NCBI GenBank assembly: GCA_035553855.1
Contig: DATMJO010000082.1
Location: 1 to 64,000 of the forward strand
Source of the DNA: JBBDYQ01 sp035553855
GTDB lineage: Bacteria > Actinomycetota > Thermoleophilia > Solirubrobacterales > Thermoleophilaceae
Length of the DNA: 64,000 nt
Direction: 5' to 3'
This document shows positions 35,554-43,307 of this stretch, one piece after another (within the stretch, counting starts at the first letter, position 1; the number at the start of each line of letters is the position of its first letter). Made by a program: the position numbers and the translations under genes. Below the pieces are notes generated by a model that was not told where the DNA came from, did not search any database, and was given only the letters and a program-made list of their open reading frames with translations.

Positions 35554-36563
35554 GCGTCAGCCTGCAGGGAGTCCGCCGCAGCTTCGGGCTGACGCGCGCC
35601 GTGGAGGGGGTGGACCTCACCGTCCATCCCGGCGAGCTGTTCGCGGTGCTCGGCCCGTCCGGTTGTGGGAAGACGACCCTCCTGCGGCTCATCGCCGGCT
35701 TCGAGCGGCCCGACGCCGGCACGGTGGAGGTGGCCGGCCAGGAGATGGCGGGCCCCGGGGTCTTCGTCCCGCCGGAGCGCCGGCGGATCGGCATGGTCTT
35801 CCAGGACTACGCGCTGTTTCCCCACCTGACGGTCGAGCGCAACGTCGCGTTCGGACTCGCCCGCCGCGAGCGCGCGCAGGCGAAGGCATCGCTCGAGCTG
35901 GTCGGCCTCCAGCACAAGGCCGGCCGCTATCCGCACGAGCTGTCCGGCGGCGAGCGCCAGCGCGTGGCGCTGGCGCGGGCACTCGCGCCCGGGCCCGCGG
36001 TCGTGCTGCTCGACGAGCCCTTCTCGAGCCTCGACGCCAGCCTGCGCGCCGAGCTCCGCCGGGAGGTGGAGCTCATCCTCCGGGAGGCGGGGACCACGAC
36101 GCTGCTCGTGACCCACGACCAGGAGGAGGCGCTCTCGCTGGCGGACCGGCTCGCCGTGATGCGCGACGGGAGGCTCGTCCAGGTCGGGCCTCCCGAGGAG
36201 GTCTACGCCCGCCCCGCGGATCGATGGGCGGCCCAGTTCGTCGGCGAGGTCAACCTGATCAGGGGAATGGCGCGCGGGCAGGCCGTCCAGACCGAGATCG
36301 GCACCTTCGACGTCGCGGGCGACCCGCCGGCCGGCACGGTCCACCTCGCGGTCCGCCCCGAGCAGCTCGCCATCAGGCTCGACGACCCGGGCAACGCCGA
36401 GGTGGTGGAGCGCGAGTTCCGCGGCCACGACGTGCTCTACCGCCTGATGCACGAGAACGGGCGCATGGTGCTCGTGCAGCTGCCGTCCGTGGAGCTGTTC
36501 GAGGTCGGCCAGCGCGTCTTCGTGCGGCCCGCGCCGTCAGCCGTCGCGCCCGTCGTCGGCTGA
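35550..36563 (+). CDS. Fe(III) ABC transporter ATP-binding protein
   Basis: A 337-residue ATPase of the FbpC/PotA group. Walker A is GPSGCGKTT, the Q-loop FQDYALFPHL, the signature LSGGERQRVALARAL, Walker B VVLLDEPFSSLDASL and the H-loop VTHDQEEALSLADR. A C-terminal TOBE-like domain follows (VHLAVRPEQLAIRL). GTG 35550 overlaps the permease stop. It ends 3 nt before the stop of the convergent SCO1 gene. Confidence 0.94.
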   Translation: MSVSLQGVRRSFGLTRAVEGVDLTVHPGELFAVLGPSGCGKTTLLRLIAGFERPDAGTVEVAGQEMAGPGVFVPPERRRIGMVFQDYALFPHLTVERNVAFGLARRERAQAKASLELVGLQHKAGRYPHELSGGERQRVALARALAPGPAVVLLDEPFSSLDASLRAELRREVELILREAGTTTLLVTHDQEEALSLADRLAVMRDGRLVQVGPPEEVYARPADRWAAQFVGEVNLIRGMARGQAVQTEIGTFDVAGDPPAGTVHLAVRPEQLAIRLDDPGNAEVVEREFRGHDVLYRLMHENGRMVLVQLPSVELFEVGQRVFVRPAPSAVAPVVG

Positions 36564-36566
36564 CGG

Positions 36567-37160
36567 CTACTCGGCCAGCAGGATCCGGAGGTCGTGCTCG
36601 AGCCGCTCGGGCGTCGTCTGCGAGAGCGGGAAGCCGACGCGCTGGAAGCCATCGCGGTCCACGAGCACCGTGCGGGCCTGGTGCTCGGTGTCGCGGGACT
36701 GCGGCTGTACGGCGAACCCGCGCCAGACGGGGGCGAGGTCGCCGCGCTCGCCGAGCAGGAAGCGCATCCGCCCGGTCATCCGCTGCTCGAGCAGGAAGCG
36801 ACGGGCCGCGCGGGGGGTGTCGCCGCGCGGGTCGACGGACACGGCGAGCACGGGCACATCGCGGCCGAGGTCGTCGAGGGCGCCCTTCACCTGCTGGGCC
36901 TGGGGCGGGCAGGAGTCCTCGCAGGTCGCGTACATGAACGCGACGACCACGGGGCTGCCGCGGAACGAGCGCAGGGACACCTTCTCGCCGTCCTGGTCGC
37001 GCAGCGTGAAGTCGGGCGCCCGCACCCCTGCGGGGATCACCGCGCCCTCGAAGGGGCCCGCGGGGACGGTGTCCTGCTCGCCACCGCCCGCCGCCGCGAT
37101 GACCGCTCCCGAGGCGAGCGCGGCCGCGAGCACGAGGGCCGTGACGACGCGCGGGTTCAC
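36567..37160 (-). CDS. SCO1/SenC-family copper chaperone
   Basis: A 197-residue membrane-tethered thioredoxin-fold protein. An N-terminal anchor (VVTALVLAAALASGAVIAAA) precedes the fold. The copper ligands are present: CxxxC in YATCEDSCP and the distal His in DTEHQARTVLVD. SCO proteins deliver copper to the CuA site of cytochrome oxidase. GTG 37160 is chosen because the anchor begins there and a TAGCCT box lies 7 nt upstream. It is divergent from the secreted protein at 37187. Confidence 0.92.
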   Translation of the reverse strand: MNPRVVTALVLAAALASGAVIAAAGGGEQDTVPAGPFEGAVIPAGVRAPDFTLRDQDGEKVSLRSFRGSPVVVAFMYATCEDSCPPQAQQVKGALDDLGRDVPVLAVSVDPRGDTPRAARRFLLEQRMTGRMRFLLGERGDLAPVWRGFAVQPQSRDTEHQARTVLVDRDGFQRVGFPLSQTTPERLEHDLRILLAE

Positions 37161-37167
37161 GTTCCCG

Positions 37168-37177
37168 AGGCTACCCT
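37168..37177. promoter_or_regulatory. Overlapping divergent -10 boxes
   Basis: AGGCTACCCT reads TACCCT on plus (9 nt before ATG 37187) and TAGCCT on minus (7 nt before GTG 37160). It differs by one base from the site at 10271-10280. Confidence 0.45.
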
Positions 37178-37186
37178 TCGGGGCGA

Positions 37187-38170
37187 ATGATCCGCCGCGG
37201 CGCCCTTCTGTCCGTCGTCCTGCTCGGAGCGCTCGCGCCCGCCGCGACGGCGCAGGTCGCGCCCTACGACGGCCAGAACCCGTTCGACTGCGTGCTCCAG
37301 CAGGCGGGCGACGGGGTCGCCTTCGAGGACCCCGGTGCCGACCCGTTCTGCGTCGAGTACGACAAGACCCACCAGAACGTGAGCGAGGGCGGCGTTGTCG
37401 CCTTCCTCGCGCTGGAGCCCGCCCGGGTCGCGGCGGCATCCGGCAAGTGCTTCTACTACCAGCGAGACCACTGGCGCGGGTCGATCGTCCAGGAGGACGG
37501 GCGCACCCAGACCTACGCCTGGGACGGCAGCTACTGGTTCGACAAGTCGAAGGGCGCGGGCGGTGCCTACGTCGAGAACTTCAGCGTGAACGGGCAGAGC
37601 GGCGATCCCACTGCGTTCCCGGGGTTCCCCGACGAGTGGCGGCCCTACTTCGGACCCGGCGGAGGTGGCGTGCGGGCCGACGACTCGGTGCGCGCCGACC
37701 CGCGCTGCGCCGAGAAGCCGCGTGATGCGCCGCCGCCCTATCCCTACCGCTGCCATGACCGCGCCGGCGAGATCGGCCGCGGCATTGGCGGCGTCCTGCT
37801 CGGCATGACCCGCACCCGCCTCGAGCAGGAGCTCGGCCCGGCGCCGAGGCGGCATCGCGGCTTCAGCCGCTACTGCCTGATGCAGGGCGGGAAGCTGGCC
37901 GCTGGCCTCTCGCGCGACCGGGTCCTCTTCGTCCTGACGACGAGCCCGCGCTTCAGCTGGCGGGGCGCGAGCGTCGGCTCGCCCCGCACCAGCCTGCGCG
38001 GCGAGCGCATGATCGCCCGCCGCGGCAGCTACCGCGTGTACCGCTCAGCGGCCGGGCGCGGCATCTCGGTGATCGCCGGGGTGAGAGGCGGGCGAATCCG
38101 CTACCTGGCGGTCGCTCCGTCCCGGCTGTCCCCGCGGGCGGTCGGCGCCTACCTCGCGCGCTCCCGCTAG
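37187..38170 (+). CDS. Secreted protein of unknown function
   Basis: A 327-residue exported protein. The signal peptide is about 1-22 (LSVVLLGALAPAATA). The mature N-terminal part is Cys-containing (NPFDCVLQQ, DPFCVEYDK, GKCFYYQRDHW) and Trp/Tyr-rich. The C-terminal part (GIGGVLLGMTRTRLEQELG onward) resembles a repeated beta domain seen in actinobacterial secreted proteins. It probably shares a promoter region with SCO1. I do not recognise a function. Confidence 0.75.
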   Translation: MIRRGALLSVVLLGALAPAATAQVAPYDGQNPFDCVLQQAGDGVAFEDPGADPFCVEYDKTHQNVSEGGVVAFLALEPARVAAASGKCFYYQRDHWRGSIVQEDGRTQTYAWDGSYWFDKSKGAGGAYVENFSVNGQSGDPTAFPGFPDEWRPYFGPGGGGVRADDSVRADPRCAEKPRDAPPPYPYRCHDRAGEIGRGIGGVLLGMTRTRLEQELGPAPRRHRGFSRYCLMQGGKLAAGLSRDRVLFVLTTSPRFSWRGASVGSPRTSLRGERMIARRGSYRVYRSAAGRGISVIAGVRGGRIRYLAVAPSRLSPRAVGAYLARSR

Positions 38171-38802
38171 GGCTCGATCAGGCCGCGCCGGATCGCGTAG
38201 CGCACCAGCTCGACGCGGTCGCGCATACCGAGCTTTGACAGCACGTTCGCGCGGTGCGACTCGACCGTCTTCTCCGAGACGCTGAGTACCTCGGCGATCT
38301 GCTTGTTCGTGTGCGCCTCGGCGATCAGCTTGACGACGTCGAGCTCGCGCGGCGTGAGCGGGTCCTGGAGCTCCTCGACGCCGTTCTCGAGCCACTCCCT
38401 GATGATCGAGTCCTGCGTGGCGGGGGAGATGAACGGCTCGCCGCGCATCACCGCGCGGATCGCCTCGACCAGGTCGGAGTCGGCCTGGCTCTTGAGGACG
38501 TAGCCGCCCGCTCCCGCGCGCAGCGCGTCGAACACGTAGCGGTCGTCGTCGTGCATCGACAGGAGCAGCACGGCGGTCTCCGGGGCCCGTGCCTTGATCT
38601 CACGCGCAGCCTGCAGCCCGGTCCGGCGCGGCATGGACACGTCGAGGATCGCCAGGTCCGGGCGCTCCGACAGGACGAGCGCGATCGCCTCGGCGCCGTC
38701 GCCGGCCTCCGCGACGACGCTCATCCCCTCCTGGCGGTCGATCAGCATCCGCACGCCCGAGCGCACGATCGCGTGGTCGTCCGCGACGAGCACGCGCACC
38801 AT
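38167..38802 (-). CDS. NarL/LuxR-type response regulator
   Basis: A 211-residue regulator. The receiver domain has acidic DDH near residue 8, the phosphoacceptor Asp in LAILDVSMP, Ser/Thr in LLLSMHDDD and Lys in YVLKSQ. The LuxR helix-turn-helix is LTPRELDVVKLIAEAHTNKQ followed by VSEKTVESHRANVLSKLG. It forms a unit with the kinase upstream (TGATG overlap). Targets are unknown. Its stop shares CTAG with the convergent gene. Confidence 0.95.
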   Translation of the reverse strand: MVRVLVADDHAIVRSGVRMLIDRQEGMSVVAEAGDGAEAIALVLSERPDLAILDVSMPRRTGLQAAREIKARAPETAVLLLSMHDDDRYVFDALRAGAGGYVLKSQADSDLVEAIRAVMRGEPFISPATQDSIIREWLENGVEELQDPLTPRELDVVKLIAEAHTNKQIAEVLSVSEKTVESHRANVLSKLGMRDRVELVRYAIRRGLIEP

Positions 38803-39770
38803 CAGGCGGGGACCTTCAGGAGGATCTCCGTGCCCTTGCCGCGGATCGAGGAGATCTCGATCTCGCCGCTGACGAGGCGCGCGCGCTCGACCATTCCCTG
38901 GAGCCCGATGCCGGAGGAGCCGTTGCCCGTGGGGCGGAAGCCCGAGCCGTCGTCGCAGATCGACAGGCAGACCATGTCGTCGGTCCGGGAGAGGCGCAGC
39001 TCGACGGCCTTCGCGTGCGCGTGCCGGCCCACGTTGTTGAGCGCCTCCTGCGCCACGCGGTAGATCACGAGCTGCTCGTCGTCACCGATGCCTGAGAGGT
39101 CGCCGTCGGCCTGGAGCTTCGCGCGCACGCCGGTCTGGTCCCGGAAGCGCCGGACCTGCCCCTCGAGCGCCGGCACGAGGCCGTGGTCGTCGAGCGCAGC
39201 GGGCCGCAGCTGGCGGGCGAGCCCGAGGATGTCGGCCATCGCGCCGTTCGCCATGCGCTTGGTCTCGGCCAGCTCCTCGGCGAGGCCGGGGGGCGCGTCC
39301 TGCGCGAGCGCCTCCAGGCGCATGCTGATCCCGGCGAGGGCCTGGTTGGCCTCGTCGTGCAGGTCGCGGGCGACACGCTTGCGCTCCTCCTCCTGGGCAC
39401 GCAGCACGAGGCGCCCGCTGCGGGTGCGGTCGGCCTCGATGCGCTCGAGCAGCGCGCGGAACGACTCCGTCAGGCGGTCCACCTCCTCGAGGTCTCCGCC
39501 GGGCGGCAGGTCGGCGGCCCCCGGATCGGAGGGATCGATGCGCTCGACGGCCTCGATCAGGCGCTCCAGCGGGTGGAAGCGCCGCTGCAGCATCACGAAG
39601 TTCACGAGCAGGAGCAGCACCATCCCGAAGGCGAGCACGATGAAGACCCGGCGCTCCGTCCCGACGTCGAGGCTCAGGTTCGCGACGAGCGTCGCGGCGA
39701 AGAGCAGCGCGACGACCAGCAGCAGGTTTGCCGCCAGGATGTGCTGGAGGAGGGTGTCTCGGCGCTTCAC
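38802..39770 (-). CDS. Sensor histidine kinase (HisKA_3 type)
   Basis: A 322-residue membrane kinase. Two spans (LAANLLLVVALLFAATLVAN and FIVLAFGMVLLLLVNFVML) enclose a very short outer loop, so it may sense the membrane itself. A HAMP-like linker precedes the phosphoacceptor His in VARDLHDEANQALAG. The ATPase domain shows YRVAQEALNNVGRHAHA and ICDDGSGFRP, GIGLQGMVERA. GTG 39770 is the start. It is coupled to the response regulator. Confidence 0.94.
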   Translation of the reverse strand: MKRRDTLLQHILAANLLLVVALLFAATLVANLSLDVGTERRVFIVLAFGMVLLLLVNFVMLQRRFHPLERLIEAVERIDPSDPGAADLPPGGDLEEVDRLTESFRALLERIEADRTRSGRLVLRAQEEERKRVARDLHDEANQALAGISMRLEALAQDAPPGLAEELAETKRMANGAMADILGLARQLRPAALDDHGLVPALEGQVRRFRDQTGVRAKLQADGDLSGIGDDEQLVIYRVAQEALNNVGRHAHAKAVELRLSRTDDMVCLSICDDGSGFRPTGNGSSGIGLQGMVERARLVSGEIEISSIRGKGTEILLKVPA

Positions 39771-39782
39771 GCTGTGTCAAAG

Positions 39783-39800
39783 ATGGGGTCTGGACCCCAT
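39783..39800. repeat. REP-like palindrome
   Basis: ATGGGGTC / GACCCCAT, perfect 8-bp arms with TG between, lying 12 nt upstream of the kinase start. Its core GGGTCTGGACCC resembles the palindromes at 31295 and 44778. Confidence 0.65.
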
Positions 39801-39893
39801 ATCGGCACGAAGCGCGATGACCGACACTGTTCCCATAGAGCTTCAGGGCATCGAGCCGGATGCCCGTCGCTTACGCAGCAGTCGGTCTGGTGA

Positions 39894-39921
39894 ACGGGGC
39901 GCCCAGGGACGGGCGCCCCGT
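39894..39921. other. Strong 11-bp hairpin upstream of moeB
   Basis: ACGGGGCGCCC / GGGCGCCCCGT pair perfectly around AGGGAC. Only a few T residues follow, so it is not a textbook terminator. It could end an upstream transcript or act as an attenuator. It lies upstream of a TACACT box at 39933. Confidence 0.6.
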
Positions 39922-39932
39922 TTGCGTCCCGC

Positions 39933-39938
39933 TACACT
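39933..39938 (+). promoter_or_regulatory. -10 box for moeB
   Basis: GCTACACT contains TACACT and recurs before cysM (41507). It would give a leader of about 38 nt, and AGGGAG precedes the moeB ATG. No -35 is obvious. Confidence 0.4.
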
Positions 39939-39982
39939 CCTTCTCCTCATACCCCACGGGATTTAGGGAGATTCAGCCGCAG

Positions 39983-41167
39983 ATGCCGACCGGCGCAGAA
40001 GTCATCCGCAGGATCAAGGAGCAGATCGAGGAGGTGGACCCCCGCGAGGTCCACGAGCTCGTCCAGAACGGCAACGGCGCCGTGATCGTCGACGTGCGCG
40101 AGCAGCACGAGTTCGAGGAGGCGCACATCCCCGGCGCCGTGCACGTGCCGCGCGGCCACCTCGAGTCGCGCATCGAGGGCGCGGCGCCCGACCGCTCGCA
40201 GCGGGTCGTCCTCTACTGCGCGTCCGGCAACCGCTCCGCGCTCGCGGCGCACACCCTCGGCGAGGCGCTCGGCTACGAGCGGGTCGAGTCGATGACCGGC
40301 GGGATCACCCTCTGGAAGGACCGCGGCTACGAGGTGGACGTCCCGCGCGCGCTCACGGCCGAGCAGCGCACGCGCTACTCCCGCCATCTGCTGATCCCCG
40401 AGATCGGCCTCGAGGGCCAGCTCAAGCTGCTCGACGCCAAGGTGCTGCTGCTCGGCGCCGGCGGCCTCGGCTCGCCCGTGGCCCTCTATCTCGCCGCGGC
40501 GGGCGTGGGCACGCTGGGCATCGTCGACGACGACGAGGTCGACCTCTCGAACCTGCAGCGCCAGATCGCCCACACGAACGACCGCATCGGAGTCCCGAAG
40601 GTGGACTCCGCCGAGATCACGATCAAGGGCATCAACCCGGACGTCGAGGTCGTGAAGTACCCCACGCGCCTCGACGCCTCGAACATCATGGAGATCATCG
40701 AGGGCTACGACGTGATCGTCGACGGGGTCGACAACTTCCCGACCCGCTACCTCCTGAACGACGCGACGGTGCGCCTCGGCATCCCGGTCGTCTCCGCCTC
40801 GATCCTCGGCTTCGACGGCCAGCTCGCCGTCTTCAAGCCGTTCGACGGGCCGTGCTACCGCTGCCTCTACCCGACGCCGCCGCCCGCGGAGCTCGCTCCG
40901 TCCTGCGGCGCGAACGGCGTGCTGGGCACCCTGCCCGGCACGATGGGCCTGCTGCAGGCCACCGAGGTCGTGAAGCTCGTGATCGGCCAGGGCGAGCCGC
41001 TCGTGGGGCGCCTGCTCCTCTACGAGGCGCTGGGGGCCACCTTCACCGAGCTCAAGGTCCGCCGCGACCCGGAATGCCCGATCTGCTCGCGTGACCCCTC
41101 GGAGATCACCGACGAGGAGATGGGCGTCTTCCCCGACTACGAAGCGTTCTGCGCGGCCTCCGGCTAG
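39983..41167 (+). CDS. moeB: Rhodanese-MoeB fusion: sulfur-carrier adenylyltransferase
   Basis: A 394-residue enzyme that adenylates and thiocarboxylates MoaD/ThiS-type carriers. Residues 1-~115 form a rhodanese domain with active loop YCASGNRS. The ThiF/E1 domain follows: LLLGAGGLGSPVALYLAAAG (ATP loop), DDDEVDLSNLQRQ and two zinc CxxC pairs (CYRC, CPIC). The order is rhodanese first, opposite to mycobacterial MoeZ. The next gene is CysO-like, so it should activate that carrier; MoaD or ThiS may be further partners. SD AGGGAG precedes the ATG. Confidence 0.92.
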   Translation: MPTGAEVIRRIKEQIEEVDPREVHELVQNGNGAVIVDVREQHEFEEAHIPGAVHVPRGHLESRIEGAAPDRSQRVVLYCASGNRSALAAHTLGEALGYERVESMTGGITLWKDRGYEVDVPRALTAEQRTRYSRHLLIPEIGLEGQLKLLDAKVLLLGAGGLGSPVALYLAAAGVGTLGIVDDDEVDLSNLQRQIAHTNDRIGVPKVDSAEITIKGINPDVEVVKYPTRLDASNIMEIIEGYDVIVDGVDNFPTRYLLNDATVRLGIPVVSASILGFDGQLAVFKPFDGPCYRCLYPTPPPAELAPSCGANGVLGTLPGTMGLLQATEVVKLVIGQGEPLVGRLLLYEALGATFTELKVRRDPECPICSRDPSEITDEEMGVFPDYEAFCAASG

Positions 41168-41170
41168 GCT
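41165..41170 (+). promoter_or_regulatory. Possible -10 box for cysO
   Basis: TAGGCT overlaps the moeB stop and lies 10 nt before the cysO ATG, suggesting a leaderless transcript in addition to read-through from moeB. Confidence 0.35.
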
Positions 41171-41180
41171 GCCCCGCCGG

Positions 41181-41456
41181 ATGCCCACCGCGAAGATCCC
41201 ACCTGTCCTGCGCCCGTCCACGGGTGGCGAGAAGGAGGTGCCCGTCGAGGGCGCCACGGTCGGCGACGCCCTGCGCTCGCTCGCCGAGCGCCACCCCGAC
41301 ACCGAGCGCCAGCTCTTCGCGGAGGACGGCGCCCTCAACCGCTACGTGAACGTCTATCTCAACGACGAGGACGTGCGGGTGCTCGACGGGCTGGACACGC
41401 CCGCGGGAGAGTCGGACACGCTCGTCATCCTGCCCGCCATGGCGGGCGGGCGCTAG
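41181..41456 (+). CDS. cysO: CysO-type sulfur-carrier protein ending in GGR
   Basis: A 91-residue ubiquitin-like carrier. The N-terminus KIPPVLRPSTGGEKEV and the late block YVNVYLNDEDVRVLDGL match mycobacterial CysO, which ends PAVAGG. Here the end is LPAMAGGR, with one Arg after the diglycine. Adenylation needs a free terminal Gly, so a peptidase (plausibly the JAMM protein at 43886) may have to trim it. It lies between its activating enzyme and the matching cysteine synthase. Confidence 0.92.
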   Translation: MPTAKIPPVLRPSTGGEKEVPVEGATVGDALRSLAERHPDTERQLFAEDGALNRYVNVYLNDEDVRVLDGLDTPAGESDTLVILPAMAGGR

Positions 41457-41506
41457 CCGCGGCGGGAGCTTCGGAGGTACCCGCGCGCCGCATGGCGTCG
41501 CAGGGC

Positions 41507-41512
41507 TACACT
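41507..41512 (+). promoter_or_regulatory. -10 box for cysM
   Basis: GCTACACT contains TACACT, 10 nt before the cysM ATG, with no SD between. This fits a leaderless start. Confidence 0.5.
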
Positions 41513-41522
41513 TTCTGAAGCG

Positions 41523-42500
41523 ATGCTCGAGCCCCGCCTCGACAACCGCCCCTGCGGGGGCCGCTACGGCGACATCGTCCAGGCGATCGGCAACACGCCC
41601 CTGGTCGAGCTGAAGCGCCTGTCACCGAAGCCCGGCGTGCGGCTCTGGGTGAAGCTCGAGAGCCACAACCCGACCGGCTCGGTCAAGGACCGCGTGGCCC
41701 GCTCGATGATCGAGGACGCCGAGGTCCGGGGCGCGATCTCTCCCGGCCAGACGATCCTCGAGCCCACCTCGGGCAACACCGGCATCTCGCTCGCGATGAT
41801 CTGCCGGCGCAAGGGCTACCCGCTCAAGGTCGTGATGCCGGACAACGTCACCGAGGAGCGCACCCAGCTCCTGCGCATGTACGGCGCCGAGATCGTCAGC
41901 TCGCCAGGCGGGCAGGGCTCGAACGGAGCCGTGGCGATGGCGCTCGAGATGGCGGAGGCCGACTCGAGCTACTACATGCCCTACCAGTACGGGAACCAGG
42001 CGAACCCGCTGGCGCACTACAACGGGACGGCCATCGAGATCCTCGAGGAGCTGGACGAGGTGGCGGCGTTCGTCGCGGGCCTCGGGACCGGCGGCACCCT
42101 GATGGGCAACGCCCGCCGCCTCAAGGAGGAGAACGACGAGACGCTGATCGTGGCCGCCGAGCCGATGCAGGGCGAACTGGTCCAGGGGCTCCGCTCCCTG
42201 GACGACGGCTTCATCCCGCCGATCATCGACCTGTCGCTGCTCGACCGCAAGATCTTCGTGTCCAACCGCGACGCGGTCGTGTGGACGAAGCGCCTGCTCG
42301 AGGAGGAGGGCCTGTTCGTCGGCGTCTCCACCGGGGCCGTGGCCTACATCGCGTCGCGCATCGCCGAGGGCCTCGACGAGGGCAACGTCGTCTTCATCGC
42401 CCCGGACGGCGGCTGGAAGTACCTGAGCTCGGGCGTCTACTCGAAGACGATCGAGCAGCTCGAGGACGAGGGCGTCCTCGAGAGCGCCTCGTTCTGGTAG
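41523..42500 (+). CDS. cysM: Cysteine synthase, CysM/O-phosphoserine type
   Basis: A 325-residue PLP enzyme. The lysine lies in NPTGSVKDR, with EPTSGNTGISLA (substrate loop) and GLGTGGTLMGNA (phosphate loop). Context next to CysO, and the short extended C-terminus (LEDEGVLESASFW), suggest the mycobacterial-type enzyme. That enzyme uses O-phosphoserine and thiocarboxylated CysO to form a CysO-Cys adduct rather than free cysteine. The adduct is then cut by a Mec-type peptidase (43886 here). Confidence 0.93.
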   Translation: MLEPRLDNRPCGGRYGDIVQAIGNTPLVELKRLSPKPGVRLWVKLESHNPTGSVKDRVARSMIEDAEVRGAISPGQTILEPTSGNTGISLAMICRRKGYPLKVVMPDNVTEERTQLLRMYGAEIVSSPGGQGSNGAVAMALEMAEADSSYYMPYQYGNQANPLAHYNGTAIEILEELDEVAAFVAGLGTGGTLMGNARRLKEENDETLIVAAEPMQGELVQGLRSLDDGFIPPIIDLSLLDRKIFVSNRDAVVWTKRLLEEEGLFVGVSTGAVAYIASRIAEGLDEGNVVFIAPDGGWKYLSSGVYSKTIEQLEDEGVLESASFW

Positions 42501-42503
42501 GAG

Positions 42504-42704
42504 CTAGGCCTTCGCCGCGGGCGCGTTGTCGCGCTCGCGATCCTCGTCGTCGTCGTGGGAAGACGAGTCGCTCGTCAGCGCGTTCTTGAACTCCCGCATG
42601 CCCTTGCCGATGGAGCGGCCGGCGTCGGGAAGGCGCTTGGGTCCGAGCACGATGAGCGCGACGATCAGGATGATCACGAGCTCGAGCGGTCCGATGTTGG
42701 GCAT
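42504..42704 (-). CDS. tatA: Twin-arginine translocase subunit TatA
   Basis: A 66-residue protein with one span (IGPLELVIILIVALIVLGP), the FGxxxLP-like KRLPDAGRSIGKG hinge, an amphipathic helix (MREFKNALTS) and an acidic tail. It forms the pore for folded proteins. Two ferritin-like genes with twin-arginine-like leaders lie just upstream on the same strand, a likely client link. ATG 42704 has GGGAGC upstream. Confidence 0.95.
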   Translation of the reverse strand: MPNIGPLELVIILIVALIVLGPKRLPDAGRSIGKGMREFKNALTSDSSSHDDDEDRERDNAPAAKA

Positions 42705-42773
42705 GGCTGCGGTGCTCCCTTTTCGAATGCGGGCCGTGCGCGGCCCAGATCGATGGTAGACGTACCCGGGCTC

Positions 42774-43307
42774 CTACGGGGGAGGCGCCGAGCCGAAGGC
42801 TTCGGTGATCTCTTCGCGCCCGAGGGCCGCCCGGATCACAACGACGTGGCGCGCGCCGTCGGCGGCGACCGACGCGAGCGTCGTGGCCAGCGAGCCCGAT
42901 TCCAGCCGCCCGATCGCCTCCAAATGCGTCTCGACGAGGCGCTCCGCCCGGGCGAGCGCCCGCTCCAGCGCGGCTCGGCCGCCCTCCGCGCCGCCTCGGG
43001 CGGCGCGCTCCCCGCCTGGGCCGGGGTCCGCGCCGTGCTCGCGGAGAGCGTCTGCCAGGACACGCGCGTTGGCGCCCGCGCGCGCGGCGAGGAGCTCGAG
43101 CAGGCGCCGCTCGGGCCCGGCGCCGAGCCCCGCCGCGAGACCGCGGTAGGAGGCCTCCGCCTCGCGCTCGCGCGACAGGGCGTCGCCGGCGATCCGCTCG
43201 TCGTCGGCCTTCTCGTCCGCGTGGGCCCGAAGCGCGCCCGTGAGAGCCGAGCCGGCGGCCCCGGCGGCCGCCAGCGCCAGCGCACGGCGTCGTGGCATGG
43301 CGCTCAC
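42774..43307 (-). CDS. Exported ferritin-like protein (DUF4439-like), metal site degraded
   Basis: A 177-residue four-helix protein with a leader PRRRALALAAAGAAGSAL that could use Tat. Helix marks are EREAEASYRG, ARAGANARVLADAL, ERLVETHLEAIGRL and DGARHVVVIRAALG. Compared with its neighbour, the ExxH of helix 2 is gone (RAGAN), so a full diiron site is unlikely. ATG 43307 overlaps the stop of the upstream paralog. The role is unknown. Confidence 0.75.
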   Translation of the reverse strand: MSAMPRRRALALAAAGAAGSALTGALRAHADEKADDERIAGDALSREREAEASYRGLAAGLGAGPERRLLELLAARAGANARVLADALREHGADPGPGGERAARGGAEGGRAALERALARAERLVETHLEAIGRLESGSLATTLASVAADGARHVVVIRAALGREEITEAFGSAPPP

